Assembly: GCA_017964005.1 (NCBI GenBank)
Contig: JAGCSR010000049.1
Span: forward strand, 1 to 64,000
Direction: 5' to 3'
Source of the DNA: Clostridiales bacterium
GTDB lineage: Bacteria; Bacillota; Clostridia; Saccharofermentanales; Saccharofermentanaceae
DNA length: 64,000 nt
This document shows positions 8,591 to 17,670 of this stretch, one piece after another. A program made the translations under genes and the position numbers. Numbering within the stretch: position 1 is the stretch's first letter; each line of letters starts with the position of its first letter. Below the pieces are notes generated by a model. That model was not told the origin of the DNA. It ran no database searches and saw only the letters and a list, made by a program, of their open reading frames with translations.

Positions 8591-8636
8591 GTGACAATAT
8601 CCTGAGAATAATCAATACAGCAAAGGAGATATCCTT

Positions 8637-10514
8637 ATGAAATCTTTATCCCGAAGAGCTTGTTCATTGATAATGGCAGCATCGATCTTAATGTCGGCAG
8701 CTGCGTTTTGCGGAAGATCCGTAAATGCCGCCACGGAAGCGACTTTCATGAAAGGCCCGGACCTTCGGAATATCTTATGGGGTATTGCAGGTACCACAGG
8801 AGACCGCGCCATGATATCTTTCCAGAAAGGATCCAACCCTCCTTCTGATGCGACAAAGATAGATGAAGGGAAGACCGGATCTATCGTTGCCTGGGGAGTC
8901 AACGGCAATGTGTATTGGTATTCTGCCTGTGACAAGGTTTACTTTAATCAGGACTCATCTGCTTTCTTTGATTCGTCCAAGGCTTTGACAAAGGTGGATC
9001 TTACGGGAATTGATACTTCCCGTGTCACAAACATGGAGAAGATGTTCCAGACCTGCCGTAACATGACATCATTGAATCTTGGCAATAGTTTTGATACATC
9101 CAACGTTACGAATATGACCAGTATGTTTGCCGGATGCAAGAGTCTTGAAAGCATTGATGTCTCTTCCTTCAATACCGGTAAAGTAACTTTATTCACTAAT
9201 ATGTTCAGTAAGTGCGAAAAACTCACTAAGATGGATATATCTAATTTTGATACATCTTCTGCTACGAATATTGCGAGCATGTTTGCCGAATGCAAGGCGC
9301 TTGCAACTGTGAAGCTTGGTGCCGGATTCAACACTTCAAAAGTCGAGAATTTCTCCGGTATGTTCTTCACCTGTTCTTCGCTGACAACTATCTATGCCGT
9401 AAAGGATTTCGATACTTCCAGCGAGGATAAGGAATGGAGCGGATTGGTCTTCAACGGCTGCAGTAAACTGGTGGGAGGTGCTGGATATCAGTATGTTGCA
9501 GACAGTGATTATCAGACATCCAAATTTGCGAAGATCAATACTGCATCCGTTCCGGGATACTTCACCAAATACGATCCAGATCCTACCAAAGCTCCCACGG
9601 CTGCCGCGACGGCAACGCCTACTCCGAAGCAGGGCAGCAATGCTACCGCGACGCCTACTCCGAAGCCGGGGTCTAAGACGACAGTTACGCCGACGCCGAA
9701 GTCGGACTCTAAGGTAACACCTACCCCTGGTTCTTCCGGCGGATCATCTTTGACTCTTGATAAGCATGAAGCAAATGTTGTATGCGGGAAGACCATGTCA
9801 TTCAAGGCTACATTGAAGGGACCGTTTGCCACACCGAAGTGGACATCTTCCGATCCTAAGGTCGCTACGGTAAGTGACAGGGGTGTCGTGACTGCCAAGA
9901 TGGCAGGTGTTACGACCATAACCGTATCCGCCAACGGCTTAAGCGATCAGTGCGTTGTTACCGTTCTTTATAAAGATGTAACGAATTCAAAGGATTTCTG
10001 GTTTGCGCCCACGAATTACCTGACAGCTAAAGGCGTAGTCAAGGGTTATGACAAGCAGACCAAGTTTAAGCCTGCAAACAAGTGTACCCGTGCTCAGATG
10101 GTAACATTCATCTGGAGACTTCAGGGAGAACCTTCACCTAAGGCAAAGACCTGCAAGTTCAAAGATGTCAAGAAGACTGATTATTTCTATAAAGCCTGCA
10201 TCTGGGGCAACGAGAATAAGATCGTGGAAGGCTATAAGAACGGAACCTTCGGACCTCAGATCGTCTGCGCAAGACGCCATGCGGTAACATTCCTTTGGAG
10301 ACTTGCAGGACAGCCGAAGCCTTCTTCGACGAAGAACAAGTTTAAGGATGTCAAGAAGACGGATTACTTCTACAAAGCATGCCTGTGGGCGTCCGAGAAG
10401 GGGATCCTGGCAGGATATTCTGACGGAACCTTCAAGCCCAACGGCGACTGCCTGAGGCGTCAGATGGTTACGTTCCTGTACAAATACGATAAATATATTA
10501 ATGGCAAAGGGTGA
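8637..10514 (+). CDS. BspA-like (DUF285) surface protein with Ig-like and three SLH domains
   Basis: A secreted 625-residue cell-wall protein with a classical signal peptide (residues 1-32, ending VNAA). Residues about 100-290 hold DUF285/BspA-type repeats of about 24 residues with the theme FDTSxVTNMxxMFxxCxxL. A T/P-rich linker with TPTPKxGS repeats (about 318-365) follows, then a bacterial Ig-like (Big_2) domain (about 372-445) and three SLH modules (about 448-620) that would bind wall polysaccharide. The SLH modules lack the usual TRAE motif (TRAQ, RRHA and LRRQ instead). BspA-like repeats mediate adhesion in other bacteria; that role here is inference. A strong AAAGGAG precedes the ATG and a terminator follows. 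Confidence 0.88.
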   Translation: MKSLSRRACSLIMAASILMSAAAFCGRSVNAATEATFMKGPDLRNILWGIAGTTGDRAMISFQKGSNPPSDATKIDEGKTGSIVAWGVNGNVYWYSACDKVYFNQDSSAFFDSSKALTKVDLTGIDTSRVTNMEKMFQTCRNMTSLNLGNSFDTSNVTNMTSMFAGCKSLESIDVSSFNTGKVTLFTNMFSKCEKLTKMDISNFDTSSATNIASMFAECKALATVKLGAGFNTSKVENFSGMFFTCSSLTTIYAVKDFDTSSEDKEWSGLVFNGCSKLVGGAGYQYVADSDYQTSKFAKINTASVPGYFTKYDPDPTKAPTAAATATPTPKQGSNATATPTPKPGSKTTVTPTPKSDSKVTPTPGSSGGSSLTLDKHEANVVCGKTMSFKATLKGPFATPKWTSSDPKVATVSDRGVVTAKMAGVTTITVSANGLSDQCVVTVLYKDVTNSKDFWFAPTNYLTAKGVVKGYDKQTKFKPANKCTRAQMVTFIWRLQGEPSPKAKTCKFKDVKKTDYFYKACIWGNENKIVEGYKNGTFGPQIVCARRHAVTFLWRLAGQPKPSSTKNKFKDVKKTDYFYKACLWASEKGILAGYSDGTFKPNGDCLRRQMVTFLYKYDKYINGKG

Positions 10515-10520
10515 TCTAAA

Positions 10521-10546
10521 GACTACACTTTGTAGTCCTTGTTTTC
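10521..10546 (+). terminator. Probable terminator after the SLH protein gene
   Basis: A 7-bp perfect stem GACTACA/TGTAGTC with a 3-base loop (10521-10537), followed by CCTTGTTTT. The stem is short and the T tract interrupted, so strength is uncertain. Confidence 0.6.
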
Positions 10547-10554
10547 GCCGAATG

Positions 10555-10563
10555 TGTTATAAT
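10555..10563 (+). promoter_or_regulatory. Extended -10 promoter of the STAS/RsbW-like genes
   Basis: TGT followed by TATAAT (10558-10563) is an extended -10 (TGnTATAAT). No clear -35 is seen. The leader to the ATG at 10593 is about 23 bases with GGGAGG. Confidence 0.6.
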
Positions 10564-10592
10564 CTCACATATATTATCGGGAGGTTTGAAAG

Positions 10593-10892
10593 ATGCTGAA
10601 CATTAATAAGAACGCCAATGGCAAGAATCTTACTTTTATGCTCGAGGGAAGACTTGATACCACTACTGCTCCCCAGTTTGAAGCAGAGCTCAAGGGCGCT
10701 ATCGAAGGCGTAGAGAATCTCGTAATAGATATCGCAAAACTCGACTATATATCTTCTGCTGGATTGAGAGTCCTTCTTTCCGCTCAGAAGACAATGAATA
10801 ACCAGGGCTCCCTTGTAGTAAAGAATCCTACGGAGGAAGTATCCGAGATCTTTGAAGTAACAGGCTTCTCGGATATCCTGACAATAGAGTAA
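10593..10892 (+). CDS. STAS-domain anti-sigma factor antagonist-like protein
   Basis: A 99-residue single STAS domain like SpoIIAA and RsbV. In that family the unphosphorylated protein binds an anti-sigma kinase and frees a sigma factor; phosphorylation on a serine ends the interaction. The conserved loop is DYISSAGLRVL, with Ser54/Ser55 as the phosphorylation-site candidates. GGGAGG lies before the ATG. It is followed after 16 bases by a RsbW-like gene, the expected partner. No sigma factor or PP2C phosphatase is adjacent, so the controlled process is unknown. Confidence 0.85.
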   Translation: MLNINKNANGKNLTFMLEGRLDTTTAPQFEAELKGAIEGVENLVIDIAKLDYISSAGLRVLLSAQKTMNNQGSLVVKNPTEEVSEIFEVTGFSDILTIE

Positions 10893-10908
10893 AGGATCGG
10901 AGAACAAC

Positions 10909-11502
10909 ATGAAGTCTGATGTTATCAGAGTTACAAGCGACGGCGGCGGAGTAAGCAAAGCCATAGAGCAGGCCGAGGCGGTCGCTGCATTCAAGGGCCT
11001 GTCTAAGAAGGACGCGCTGCACTTAAGGCTCCTTGCAGAAGAGGCATTGGGTATGCTCCAGGCAATATCCGGCGGCTGCACCGCAGATTTTTGGATCGAA
11101 GATGAGAAAGAATTTACGACGGTCCACCTCAAGAGCATGCTGGGAGTTACATCCGAACTTAGGGATGCTCTGATGTCCGTATCGACTACGGGTAAGAATA
11201 TCGCGGCAAAGGGTATCATGGGCAAGATCCGTGAGGCTTTCGAGAGGGCCATGGAGCCTTCCGATGCCGAGGCGGAAAGCGTTGTCTCCCCGGATATTTT
11301 GTATCCGAATGTTGATACCGTCAGTGCCGGCGTTACGGCGGGATATATATGGTCTTTGACTTCATACAGGACGGAAGTCAAGGATGCTCCCAAGGAAGAC
11401 TGGGACGAACTTGAACGTTCCATAGTCGCAAACATAGCCGACGAGATAGAAGTCGGGGTCCGCGAGGGATCCGCGGAACTTGTGATATATAAGAAGTTCT
11501 GA
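10909..11502 (+). CDS. Degenerate RsbW-like (GHKL-fold) partner of the STAS protein
   Basis: A 197-residue protein. Residues 1-60 resemble the start of anti-sigma kinases, with an N-box-like helix LRLLAEEALGML. The usual asparagine of that helix is not evident, and no DxGxG (G1) or later glycine-rich ATP-lid motif can be seen. It may bind the STAS protein without being an active kinase, or be a distant HATPase_c_2 member. The C-terminal half has no motif I recognise. It has its own ribosome binding site (ATCGGAG) and surely shares the transcript with the STAS gene. The family call rests mainly on context and the N-box helix. Confidence 0.55.
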   Translation: MKSDVIRVTSDGGGVSKAIEQAEAVAAFKGLSKKDALHLRLLAEEALGMLQAISGGCTADFWIEDEKEFTTVHLKSMLGVTSELRDALMSVSTTGKNIAAKGIMGKIREAFERAMEPSDAEAESVVSPDILYPNVDTVSAGVTAGYIWSLTSYRTEVKDAPKEDWDELERSIVANIADEIEVGVREGSAELVIYKKF

Positions 11503-11572
11503 TCGAAAAATCGATATCCCGAGAAAGATGACCTTGATCGGGATATTTAATATGTGACGGAGGGGTTAAGAC

Positions 11573-12511
11573 ATGTATGCATCGGTAGACCATGACAGAC
11601 TGGATGAGCTTGCCCGCAAGATGAACGATAACTACGAGCAGGTGGAGCTCCTTAATGCCCTTGGCAAGAACCGCTTGCCTGACCGTGACAGGATAGTGGA
11701 GATCATCAAGGCCATCCGCAGACTGATGTTCCCGGGATACTTCGGACAGACGGCTTTCGAGAAATCAACATCCCATTACTTTGCAGGTGAGATGTTAAGT
11801 TCCATCATCGAAGAACTCAAAAGACAGATTGTGATCGCCTTAAGATATGACAGCGGCGACGGAGAAGATACCGAGGAGATCAAGAAGAGGGCGGAGGAGA
11901 TAAGTTACGAATTCGCCGAGAAACTTCCGGAGATCCAAAGAGTGCTCCTGACTGATGTTCAGGCCGGCGTTGACGGTGACCCTGCTTCTTCATCCGAAGA
12001 AGAGATCATCTTCTCATATCCCGGATTCAACGCGATCTTTATATACCGTATCGCACACGAGCTATACCTGTTGAAGGTCCCGTTCATTCCCCGTGTAATG
12101 ACCGAGTACGGGCATTCCCGCACGGGAGTAGATATCAATCCGGGTGCTACCATCGGCGAGTATTTCTTCATTGATCACGGTACGGGTGTTGTTATCGGTG
12201 AGACATGTGAGATCGGCAATAACGTCAAGGTCTATCAGGGTGTTACTCTCGGAGCTCTTTCTACCCGTAAAGGCAGGCTGCTTACCGGCGTCAAACGTCA
12301 CCCGACCATCCGCGATAATGTTACTATCTATTCCAATGCTTCAATCCTGGGAGGCGACACCGTCATAGGCGCAAACTCCACCATTGGAGGCAACGCATTC
12401 ATTACGGAGTCCGTTCCCCCGAATACGAGAGTATCCATCAAGAATATGGAACTGACATTCATTGGCGACTCTTCAGAGGGTGAGTCCGGTCTCTACGACT
12501 GGGTAATCTGA
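11573..12511 (+). CDS. cysE: Serine O-acetyltransferase
   Basis: Makes O-acetylserine from serine and acetyl-CoA, the first step of cysteine synthesis. The 312-residue protein has a helical N-terminal domain and, from about residue 180, a left-handed beta-helix of hexapeptide repeats. It contains the family block GYFFIDHGTGVVIGET in the form EYFFIDHGTGVVIGET, then NVKVYQGVTLGALS, with the active-site DH and HGTGVVIGE residues present. It resembles the longer EpsC/CysE-like serine acetyltransferases of Clostridia. GGAGGGG precedes the ATG. The 70-base gap upstream contains a loose dyad (ATATCCCG...CGGGATAT) but no recognisable T-box. Confidence 0.92.
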   Translation: MYASVDHDRLDELARKMNDNYEQVELLNALGKNRLPDRDRIVEIIKAIRRLMFPGYFGQTAFEKSTSHYFAGEMLSSIIEELKRQIVIALRYDSGDGEDTEEIKKRAEEISYEFAEKLPEIQRVLLTDVQAGVDGDPASSSEEEIIFSYPGFNAIFIYRIAHELYLLKVPFIPRVMTEYGHSRTGVDINPGATIGEYFFIDHGTGVVIGETCEIGNNVKVYQGVTLGALSTRKGRLLTGVKRHPTIRDNVTIYSNASILGGDTVIGANSTIGGNAFITESVPPNTRVSIKNMELTFIGDSSEGESGLYDWVI

Positions 12512-12530
12512 TCGGGCAGGAGGGCATCTG

Positions 12531-14144
12531 ATGGAACTGATCAAGGTCTTTATCTGTGAGGATGAGAGTATCGTCAGGGAAGGTCTCCGCGATATGATCC
12601 CCTGGGAGAAGTACGGATTTGAATTCGTAGGAGATGCTCCCGACGGAGAGATGGCTCTGCCCATGATCCGTAAGCTCAAGCCGGATGTCCTGATCACCGA
12701 TATCACCATGCCTTTTATGGACGGGTTGTCGCTATCCAAAACGGTTACCAAGGAATTGCCGAACCTTAAGATAATAGTCATATCCGGTTATTCGGATTTC
12801 GAATATGCGCGCAAAGCCATACAGATCGGTGTTGAGCAATACCTCCTCAAACCGGTTACCAAGACCGACATGATCAATGCCCTCGAGGGTACGCGCAAGA
12901 AGATAATCGAAGAGAATGAACAGAAGGACTATGTCAAGCTCTACGAGCAGGAGTTCAAGAAGTTCGAGAGACTGTCGCATCGTGTGTTTTTCGAGAAACT
13001 CGTGGAAGGATCCATGTCGGTTGAGGAGATCTACGATGAAGCGGACAAACTCCATCTGAACCTTGCGGCAAATTGCTACAACATCGTTATCTTTACCATA
13101 AGGGATCTGGATCAGACCACTTACTCCGGGGATGCTTCCGGTGTTACCGAGAGCCTCCTCAATCAGTTCATGCAATATCCGGATTATATCCTGTTCAGAT
13201 GCAATGTGTTCAGTTACGCGGTACTGATCAAGGGTGATGAAGAGAGCTTGAAGAGGCTTGAGGATAAGTGCGTCCGCATGATCCGCGAACACTGTGAGCA
13301 GGCTCAGGCAAGGCTTGACTGGCATGTGGCCACCGGCGTTGCTACCAACAGACTGTCGGGCTTGTCCTCCTGTTATCAGGATGCCAACAGGGCTTTCGCA
13401 TACAGGCACATATTCCCGACACAGCATGTTTTTACTTCCGAACAGTTAAAGTCCGAGCAGTACGCTCCGGATGAGAACCAGATCAATAAGATCGACGCCG
13501 GCAAGTTCGATCCCATGATCATAAGATATTTTGTCCAGACAGGAACGATCAACGAGGTCGGGACTTTCGCCGACGAGTATATGCAGAGCCTGGAAGGAAG
13601 CCTCAATTCCATATTGTTCAGGTATTATCTGCTGGTGAGCATCCGCGTAAACGTGGAACTGGCGCTGAAGGAAGCTGAAGTCGATCCTGAGGAATTATCC
13701 AATAATCTTCCTTCTTTCGATATGAATACCACCGAAGAAGAGGTGGGAGGATATCTTAACGAAGTCCTTACTACAGCCATAAAGATGCGTGACGCGGAGG
13801 CTCAGAAGAGGGGCAATGACATCATCAACAATGCCGTCGACTATATCAACGAGCATTATGCGGATGAGGATATTTCCCTTGATTCCGTGGCGGAGGAGAT
13901 CAATATATCCGCCAACTACTTAAGCGCTCTGTTCTCCAATAAGGTGGGGCTGTCTTTCGTCGAGTATATAACCAAGAAGAGAATGGCAAGAGCCAAGATC
14001 CTTCTGCGCAATACATCCAAGAGATCCGGCGAGATCGCCAATGAGATCGGGTACAAGGATCCCAGATACTTCTCGTTCGTATTCAAGAAGAATCAGGGGT
14101 GCACGCCCAGCCAGTACCGCAACGGGGAAGTTGAAGAAGAATGA
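12531..14144 (+). CDS. YesN-type response regulator with AraC DNA-binding domain
   Basis: A 537-residue regulator. Residues 1-120 are a receiver domain with acidic pocket CEDE, phospho-acceptor Asp57 (ITDITMP) and LLKPV near 104. A long helical middle (about 150-410) is typical of YesN proteins. Residues about 435-535 are an AraC/XylS double helix-turn-helix (ISANYLSALF ... GYKDPRYFSFVFKKNQGCTPSQYR). It overlaps the YesM kinase gene by four bases (ATGA), so the two are made together. By analogy with the LytS-YesN xylose system of Clostridium it would activate sugar uptake genes, most simply the transporter at 18.1-22.8 kb. Confidence 0.92.
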   Translation: MELIKVFICEDESIVREGLRDMIPWEKYGFEFVGDAPDGEMALPMIRKLKPDVLITDITMPFMDGLSLSKTVTKELPNLKIIVISGYSDFEYARKAIQIGVEQYLLKPVTKTDMINALEGTRKKIIEENEQKDYVKLYEQEFKKFERLSHRVFFEKLVEGSMSVEEIYDEADKLHLNLAANCYNIVIFTIRDLDQTTYSGDASGVTESLLNQFMQYPDYILFRCNVFSYAVLIKGDEESLKRLEDKCVRMIREHCEQAQARLDWHVATGVATNRLSGLSSCYQDANRAFAYRHIFPTQHVFTSEQLKSEQYAPDENQINKIDAGKFDPMIIRYFVQTGTINEVGTFADEYMQSLEGSLNSILFRYYLLVSIRVNVELALKEAEVDPEELSNNLPSFDMNTTEEEVGGYLNEVLTTAIKMRDAEAQKRGNDIINNAVDYINEHYADEDISLDSVAEEINISANYLSALFSNKVGLSFVEYITKKRMARAKILLRNTSKRSGEIANEIGYKDPRYFSFVFKKNQGCTPSQYRNGEVEEE

Positions 14145-15577
14145 GGTCTCCTTCTGACAGGAAAAATTCGAATACGGTACAAAAGAAGATGTATCGTCTG
14201 CTCCTGCAGATGTTCATCCCGATCGTCGGTATACTTATCATTATCTTCGCCATGATCATGACCCGTAACATCATGTATGCGTCGGTGTCCGGCAACATCG
14301 TAAAGGTATCGGGATTCAACCAGAACTTCAAGGTCGAGATCGACGAGCAGATGTATCAGTATGTCAGCGGAAGGAGCAGCGAGATACCCTGGGAAGATGT
14401 AGCTTCGGCAAGAGTACTTGCTGAAGATCTTCTCGAGAACACTTCGAATCCCAACGGCCGTACGGCGATGAATAATGTTCTGTCCCTCTGCGAGAAACTC
14501 AGCACATATATGCAGCGGATCGAGAGGACTCCCAGCTACGATGACCGTATGAGCCAGCTTGAGACGAATATCTACGGCATCACTCAGCTCATAGAAGACT
14601 ACATGTATTCTTACCTTTACTATGAGGCAGGAGAGATGGCCAGCATCCAGAAACAATTGGACTTCTGGCTGTCCGTCGAGATACTCTTCGTAGTTCTCGT
14701 GATGCTGATAATTACGCCTATTGTCTTGAGCCGCGCGGTAAAACTCTCCCGCAGCATCACGGATCCTATCGTTGCCATGAACAGCCGTGTTAAGCAGATA
14801 GGAAGCGGTGACTTAACTCCCCACACTCCGGTTGAGACGGACGATGCCAGTCTCGAACTCCTGTCCACGGGTATCGAGGACATGGCGGCAAAGCTGGATA
14901 AACAGATCGAACTCAACAGGGAAGAGCAGATCAAGCTCCGTGACATCGAACTCAAGCTCATCCAGGCGCAGATCAATCCCCACTTCCTGTACAACACTCT
15001 CGATGCCATCGTATGGCTCATCGAGATAGGTAAGAACGACCAGGCTGAGCAGATGGTAACGAGTCTGTCTTCCTACTTCAGGTCCTTCCTGAGTGACGGT
15101 AAGGACATCGTAACCGTTGCAGAAGAAAAACAGCACATCCAAAGTTACCTTGAGATCCAGCAGGTCCGCTACCGCGACATCATGGAATACGATATCGACA
15201 TAGATCCTTCCATCGAAGACACCAAACTCCCGAAGATGACAATGCAGCCTTTGGTCGAAAATGCGATCTACCACGGCCTTAAACCTAAGAGGGGCAAAGG
15301 GCAGATCTTAGTCAAAGGTTTTCGGGACAACGGCGATATAATCCTCCGGGTAACCGATACCGGACTCGGAATGGAGAAGGCGGAACTCGAGGAACTGAAG
15401 AAGCGCGTACTCAACGAAGATACGACCAGCTTCGGATTGACCTCATCTTATAAGAGACTTAAGATCCTTTACGGAGAGGACTGTACTTTCGATATCGAAA
15501 GCACACCGGGCGAGGGGACATCCATAAGCATTAAGATCCCCGGAAAGGCGGAAATAGACGATGCGACGATTCTGTAG
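14141..15577 (+). CDS. YesM-type sensor histidine kinase
   Basis: A 478-residue membrane kinase of the LytS/YesM (HPK7) class. Membrane helices lie at about 22-46 and 175-202, with an extracellular sensor region between them. A HAMP domain follows (about 200-255), then the His_kinase domain with phospho-acceptor His281 in QINPHFLYNTLDAI and a GHKL ATPase (PLVENAIYHGLKP; DTGLGM; EGTSISIKIP). The upstream YesN gene overlaps by 4 bases, and the downstream sugar-binding lipoprotein gene starts 17 bases before this gene ends. The overlap argues that the lipoprotein presents sugar to this kinase on the cell surface. Confidence 0.93.
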   Translation: MRSPSDRKNSNTVQKKMYRLLLQMFIPIVGILIIIFAMIMTRNIMYASVSGNIVKVSGFNQNFKVEIDEQMYQYVSGRSSEIPWEDVASARVLAEDLLENTSNPNGRTAMNNVLSLCEKLSTYMQRIERTPSYDDRMSQLETNIYGITQLIEDYMYSYLYYEAGEMASIQKQLDFWLSVEILFVVLVMLIITPIVLSRAVKLSRSITDPIVAMNSRVKQIGSGDLTPHTPVETDDASLELLSTGIEDMAAKLDKQIELNREEQIKLRDIELKLIQAQINPHFLYNTLDAIVWLIEIGKNDQAEQMVTSLSSYFRSFLSDGKDIVTVAEEKQHIQSYLEIQQVRYRDIMEYDIDIDPSIEDTKLPKMTMQPLVENAIYHGLKPKRGKGQILVKGFRDNGDIILRVTDTGLGMEKAELEELKKRVLNEDTTSFGLTSSYKRLKILYGEDCTFDIESTPGEGTSISIKIPGKAEIDDATIL

Positions 15578-16541
15578 TGTATTGCTTTGCATAGCTCTTG
15601 TCTTCGGAATGGCAGGATGCAGGAAAACACAAGATCCCGAACCTACGAACAGCAAGAAGTTCGTTATAGGGTTCTCCCAGGTCGGATCCGAATCCGACTG
15701 GAGGATCGCGAATACCAAGTCCATGACCGAGACGTTCAGTTACGATCCCGACTATGAGTTCATAATGGAGAACGCGAGACAGAAGCAGGAGAACCAGTTT
15801 GCTTCCGTAAGAAGATTCATCCTGGACGGCGTGGATATGATCATCATCGCGCCTACCATCGAAGAAGGGTGGCAGACGGTGCTTCAGGAAGTGCATGATG
15901 CGGGAATACCCGTCATCATTATGGACCGTTCCGTTGCTGTCTGGGACGATAACCTGTTCCTGACCAATATCGGATCCAACTTCCTCGGGCAGGGGCAGAA
16001 GGCGGCCGCCTGGCTTGCGGAACAGACAGAAGGTGAAGATCAGGTCAACATCCTCCACCTTCAGGGAACCCGCGGCGCAACCGCTCAGATCATGAGGACC
16101 AAAGCCCTTGACGATGCCGTTGCGGAGCACTCCAACTGGATCGCGGCAGAACCCCTCTACGGAGACTTTACCGAGGCCAAAGCATATGAGGTGGTGACGG
16201 AATATCTTAAGGAGAACCGTGACATAGATGTCCTCTACAGCGAGAACGACAACATGACCTTCGGCGCCATGCACGCATTCGATGAGGCAGGGATCACCTA
16301 CGGCAAAGGCGGTCAGGTGAAGATAATCACTTTCGATGCGACCAAAGAAGCCCTCCAGTACTGCATGGACGGCAAGATCGACCTTTGCGTCGAGTGTAAT
16401 CCTCTTTTCGGGCCCCAGGTCAAGGAGCTTATCGAGAAGTACCGTAACGGCGGGCAGATCCCTAAGCAGGTATCCGTAGAAGAGAAGATATTCACATCCA
16501 AAGATCTCGACCAGGCGTTTATCGATGCCAGGGAATATTGA
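15561..16541 (+). CDS. Sugar-binding lipoprotein (YtfQ-like), probable sensor partner of the YesM kinase
   Basis: A 326-residue periplasmic-binding-protein (Peripla_BP_4) lipoprotein with lipobox FGMAGC, Cys20. It has the YtfQ-type opening FSQVGSESDWRIANT, then RQKQENQFASVRRFI, APTIEEGWQ and IIMDRSV, all typical of galactofuranose/arabinofuranose-like binding proteins. It overlaps the kinase gene by 17 bases. It is distinct from, but related to, the transporter's own binding protein at 18079. In the XylFII-LytS-YesN xylose system a dedicated binding protein touches the kinase sensor; the same role is inferred here. It may also serve the transporter. Confidence 0.85.
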   Translation: MRRFCSVLLCIALVFGMAGCRKTQDPEPTNSKKFVIGFSQVGSESDWRIANTKSMTETFSYDPDYEFIMENARQKQENQFASVRRFILDGVDMIIIAPTIEEGWQTVLQEVHDAGIPVIIMDRSVAVWDDNLFLTNIGSNFLGQGQKAAAWLAEQTEGEDQVNILHLQGTRGATAQIMRTKALDDAVAEHSNWIAAEPLYGDFTEAKAYEVVTEYLKENRDIDVLYSENDNMTFGAMHAFDEAGITYGKGGQVKIITFDATKEALQYCMDGKIDLCVECNPLFGPQVKELIEKYRNGGQIPKQVSVEEKIFTSKDLDQAFIDAREY

Positions 16542-16555
16542 GTGTTATCTGTAAG

Positions 16556-17602
16556 TTATGAAAAAGTATCAGACCAGGGAATGGTAATGTCTTTGACGCT
16601 GCGGCCTTCGGATGCGGCGATGACTGTCTTAGCCAGTGATCTTGCAAGTGCTCCTTCTTCCGGACCCATGGACATGAAGCCTGCTCCGCGGGAAGAGTAG
16701 TAGCTGTTGTCAAAACTTGCTATGGTGATGTCCCTGGGGATCTTGACCCCTTTTCTTATCAGGACTTCCATAAGGTGGTAGGCGACCATGTCGTTTTGGC
16801 AGATCACAGCATCGACGCCGGAAGTGACGATGGCGGCATATTGGGAGATTATCCTGTCGTTGCCGATGAGAGTGCCTTTCTTATCCTTATAAGTCAGCAG
16901 GAGACAATGGTATTCATCGTAGGGAAGATTAAGCTCGGATAATGCATCAAGGTATCCCTGATAACGGTCGAGTCCCGAAGAATCGTCCATCCTGAATATG
17001 CAGGCAATATTCCTTTTGCCCAGTTCCGCCAGGCGGTGTACCAGCAAAGAAGCGCCGCGCCTGTTGTCGGGGGCGATCTTAACGGCCCCTGCCGGTGCAT
17101 TGCCGGAATTGCAGTAGATAACGGGGATACCTGAAGCAATGATGTCTTCTATGGTCTTGTTGTTGGGGTTAGGGATCAGGTCCTTTACGGGTTCTGATAT
17201 GAGGGCTGCTGGCCGCTCGTCCTTAACATGTGCCAGAACCCTTGCTTCGCCCTTGATGGTGCCTCCGGTACTGAATGTCTTAAGTTCGTATCCGGACCTC
17301 GCAAGAAGCGTCTTAAGTTCAGCGATGAGTTCAGGCCTTACATACTTGTCGCAGTCTTCGGTCATGAAGAAGACAGACCTGTTGGCGAATGCCGAGTCCG
17401 CCAGATAAGAGCCTGCGCCTTTACGCTTGACTATCAGACCTTTTTGTTCGAGAACGTCGAGGGCGGCACGAACGGTCTGCCTTGAGCAGGAATATGTTTT
17501 GGCAAGTTCCTGCTCGGAGGGAAGCCTGGCCTGCCCCTCGGCACGCATCCTGCGAAGTTCAAGCTCGAGATTATTTACGATGACCTTGTATTTTCCAGCC
17601 AA
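16556..17602 (-). CDS. araR: AraR-like transcriptional repressor (GntR head, LacI-type sensor domain)
   Basis: A 348-residue regulator. Residues 1-70 are a GntR winged helix (LPSEQELAKTYSCSRQTVRAALDVLEQKGLI). Residues about 72-345 are a LacI/GalR-type periplasmic-binding fold with NRRGASLLVHRLAELG and TIASFDNS. This GntR-LacI hybrid is characteristic of AraR, which represses arabinose genes until L-arabinose binds. The start is TTG at 17602; no ATG or GTG fits the family N-terminus and a distant GAGAGG is present. It is divergent from the transporter operon and convergent with the sensor unit. An operator-like palindrome overlaps its own -35 box, suggesting autoregulation. Confidence 0.85.
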   Translation of the reverse strand: MAGKYKVIVNNLELELRRMRAEGQARLPSEQELAKTYSCSRQTVRAALDVLEQKGLIVKRKGAGSYLADSAFANRSVFFMTEDCDKYVRPELIAELKTLLARSGYELKTFSTGGTIKGEARVLAHVKDERPAALISEPVKDLIPNPNNKTIEDIIASGIPVIYCNSGNAPAGAVKIAPDNRRGASLLVHRLAELGKRNIACIFRMDDSSGLDRYQGYLDALSELNLPYDEYHCLLLTYKDKKGTLIGNDRIISQYAAIVTSGVDAVICQNDMVAYHLMEVLIRKGVKIPRDITIASFDNSYYSSRGAGFMSMGPEEGALARSLAKTVIAASEGRSVKDITIPWSDTFS

Positions 17603-17633
17603 TCTGCCGTACGCCTCTCTTATTTATGAAGAT

Positions 17634-17662
17634 ATTATACATTGCAAAGCCCTCCGTTACAA
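17634..17662 (-). promoter_or_regulatory. Promoter of the araR-like gene
   Basis: On the minus strand TTGTAA (17657-17662), 17-base spacer, perfect TATAAT (17634-17639). The -35 is part of the palindrome at 17657-17670. Confidence 0.7.
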
Positions 17663-17670
17663 TTTTGTAA
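17657..17670. promoter_or_regulatory. Candidate AraR operator
   Basis: TTACAATTTTGTAA is a 14-bp near-perfect palindrome (6 of 7 pairs) covering the -35 box of the araR-like promoter. Binding there would block the repressor's own transcription. It differs from the B. subtilis AraR box, so the owner is inferred from position. Confidence 0.5.
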
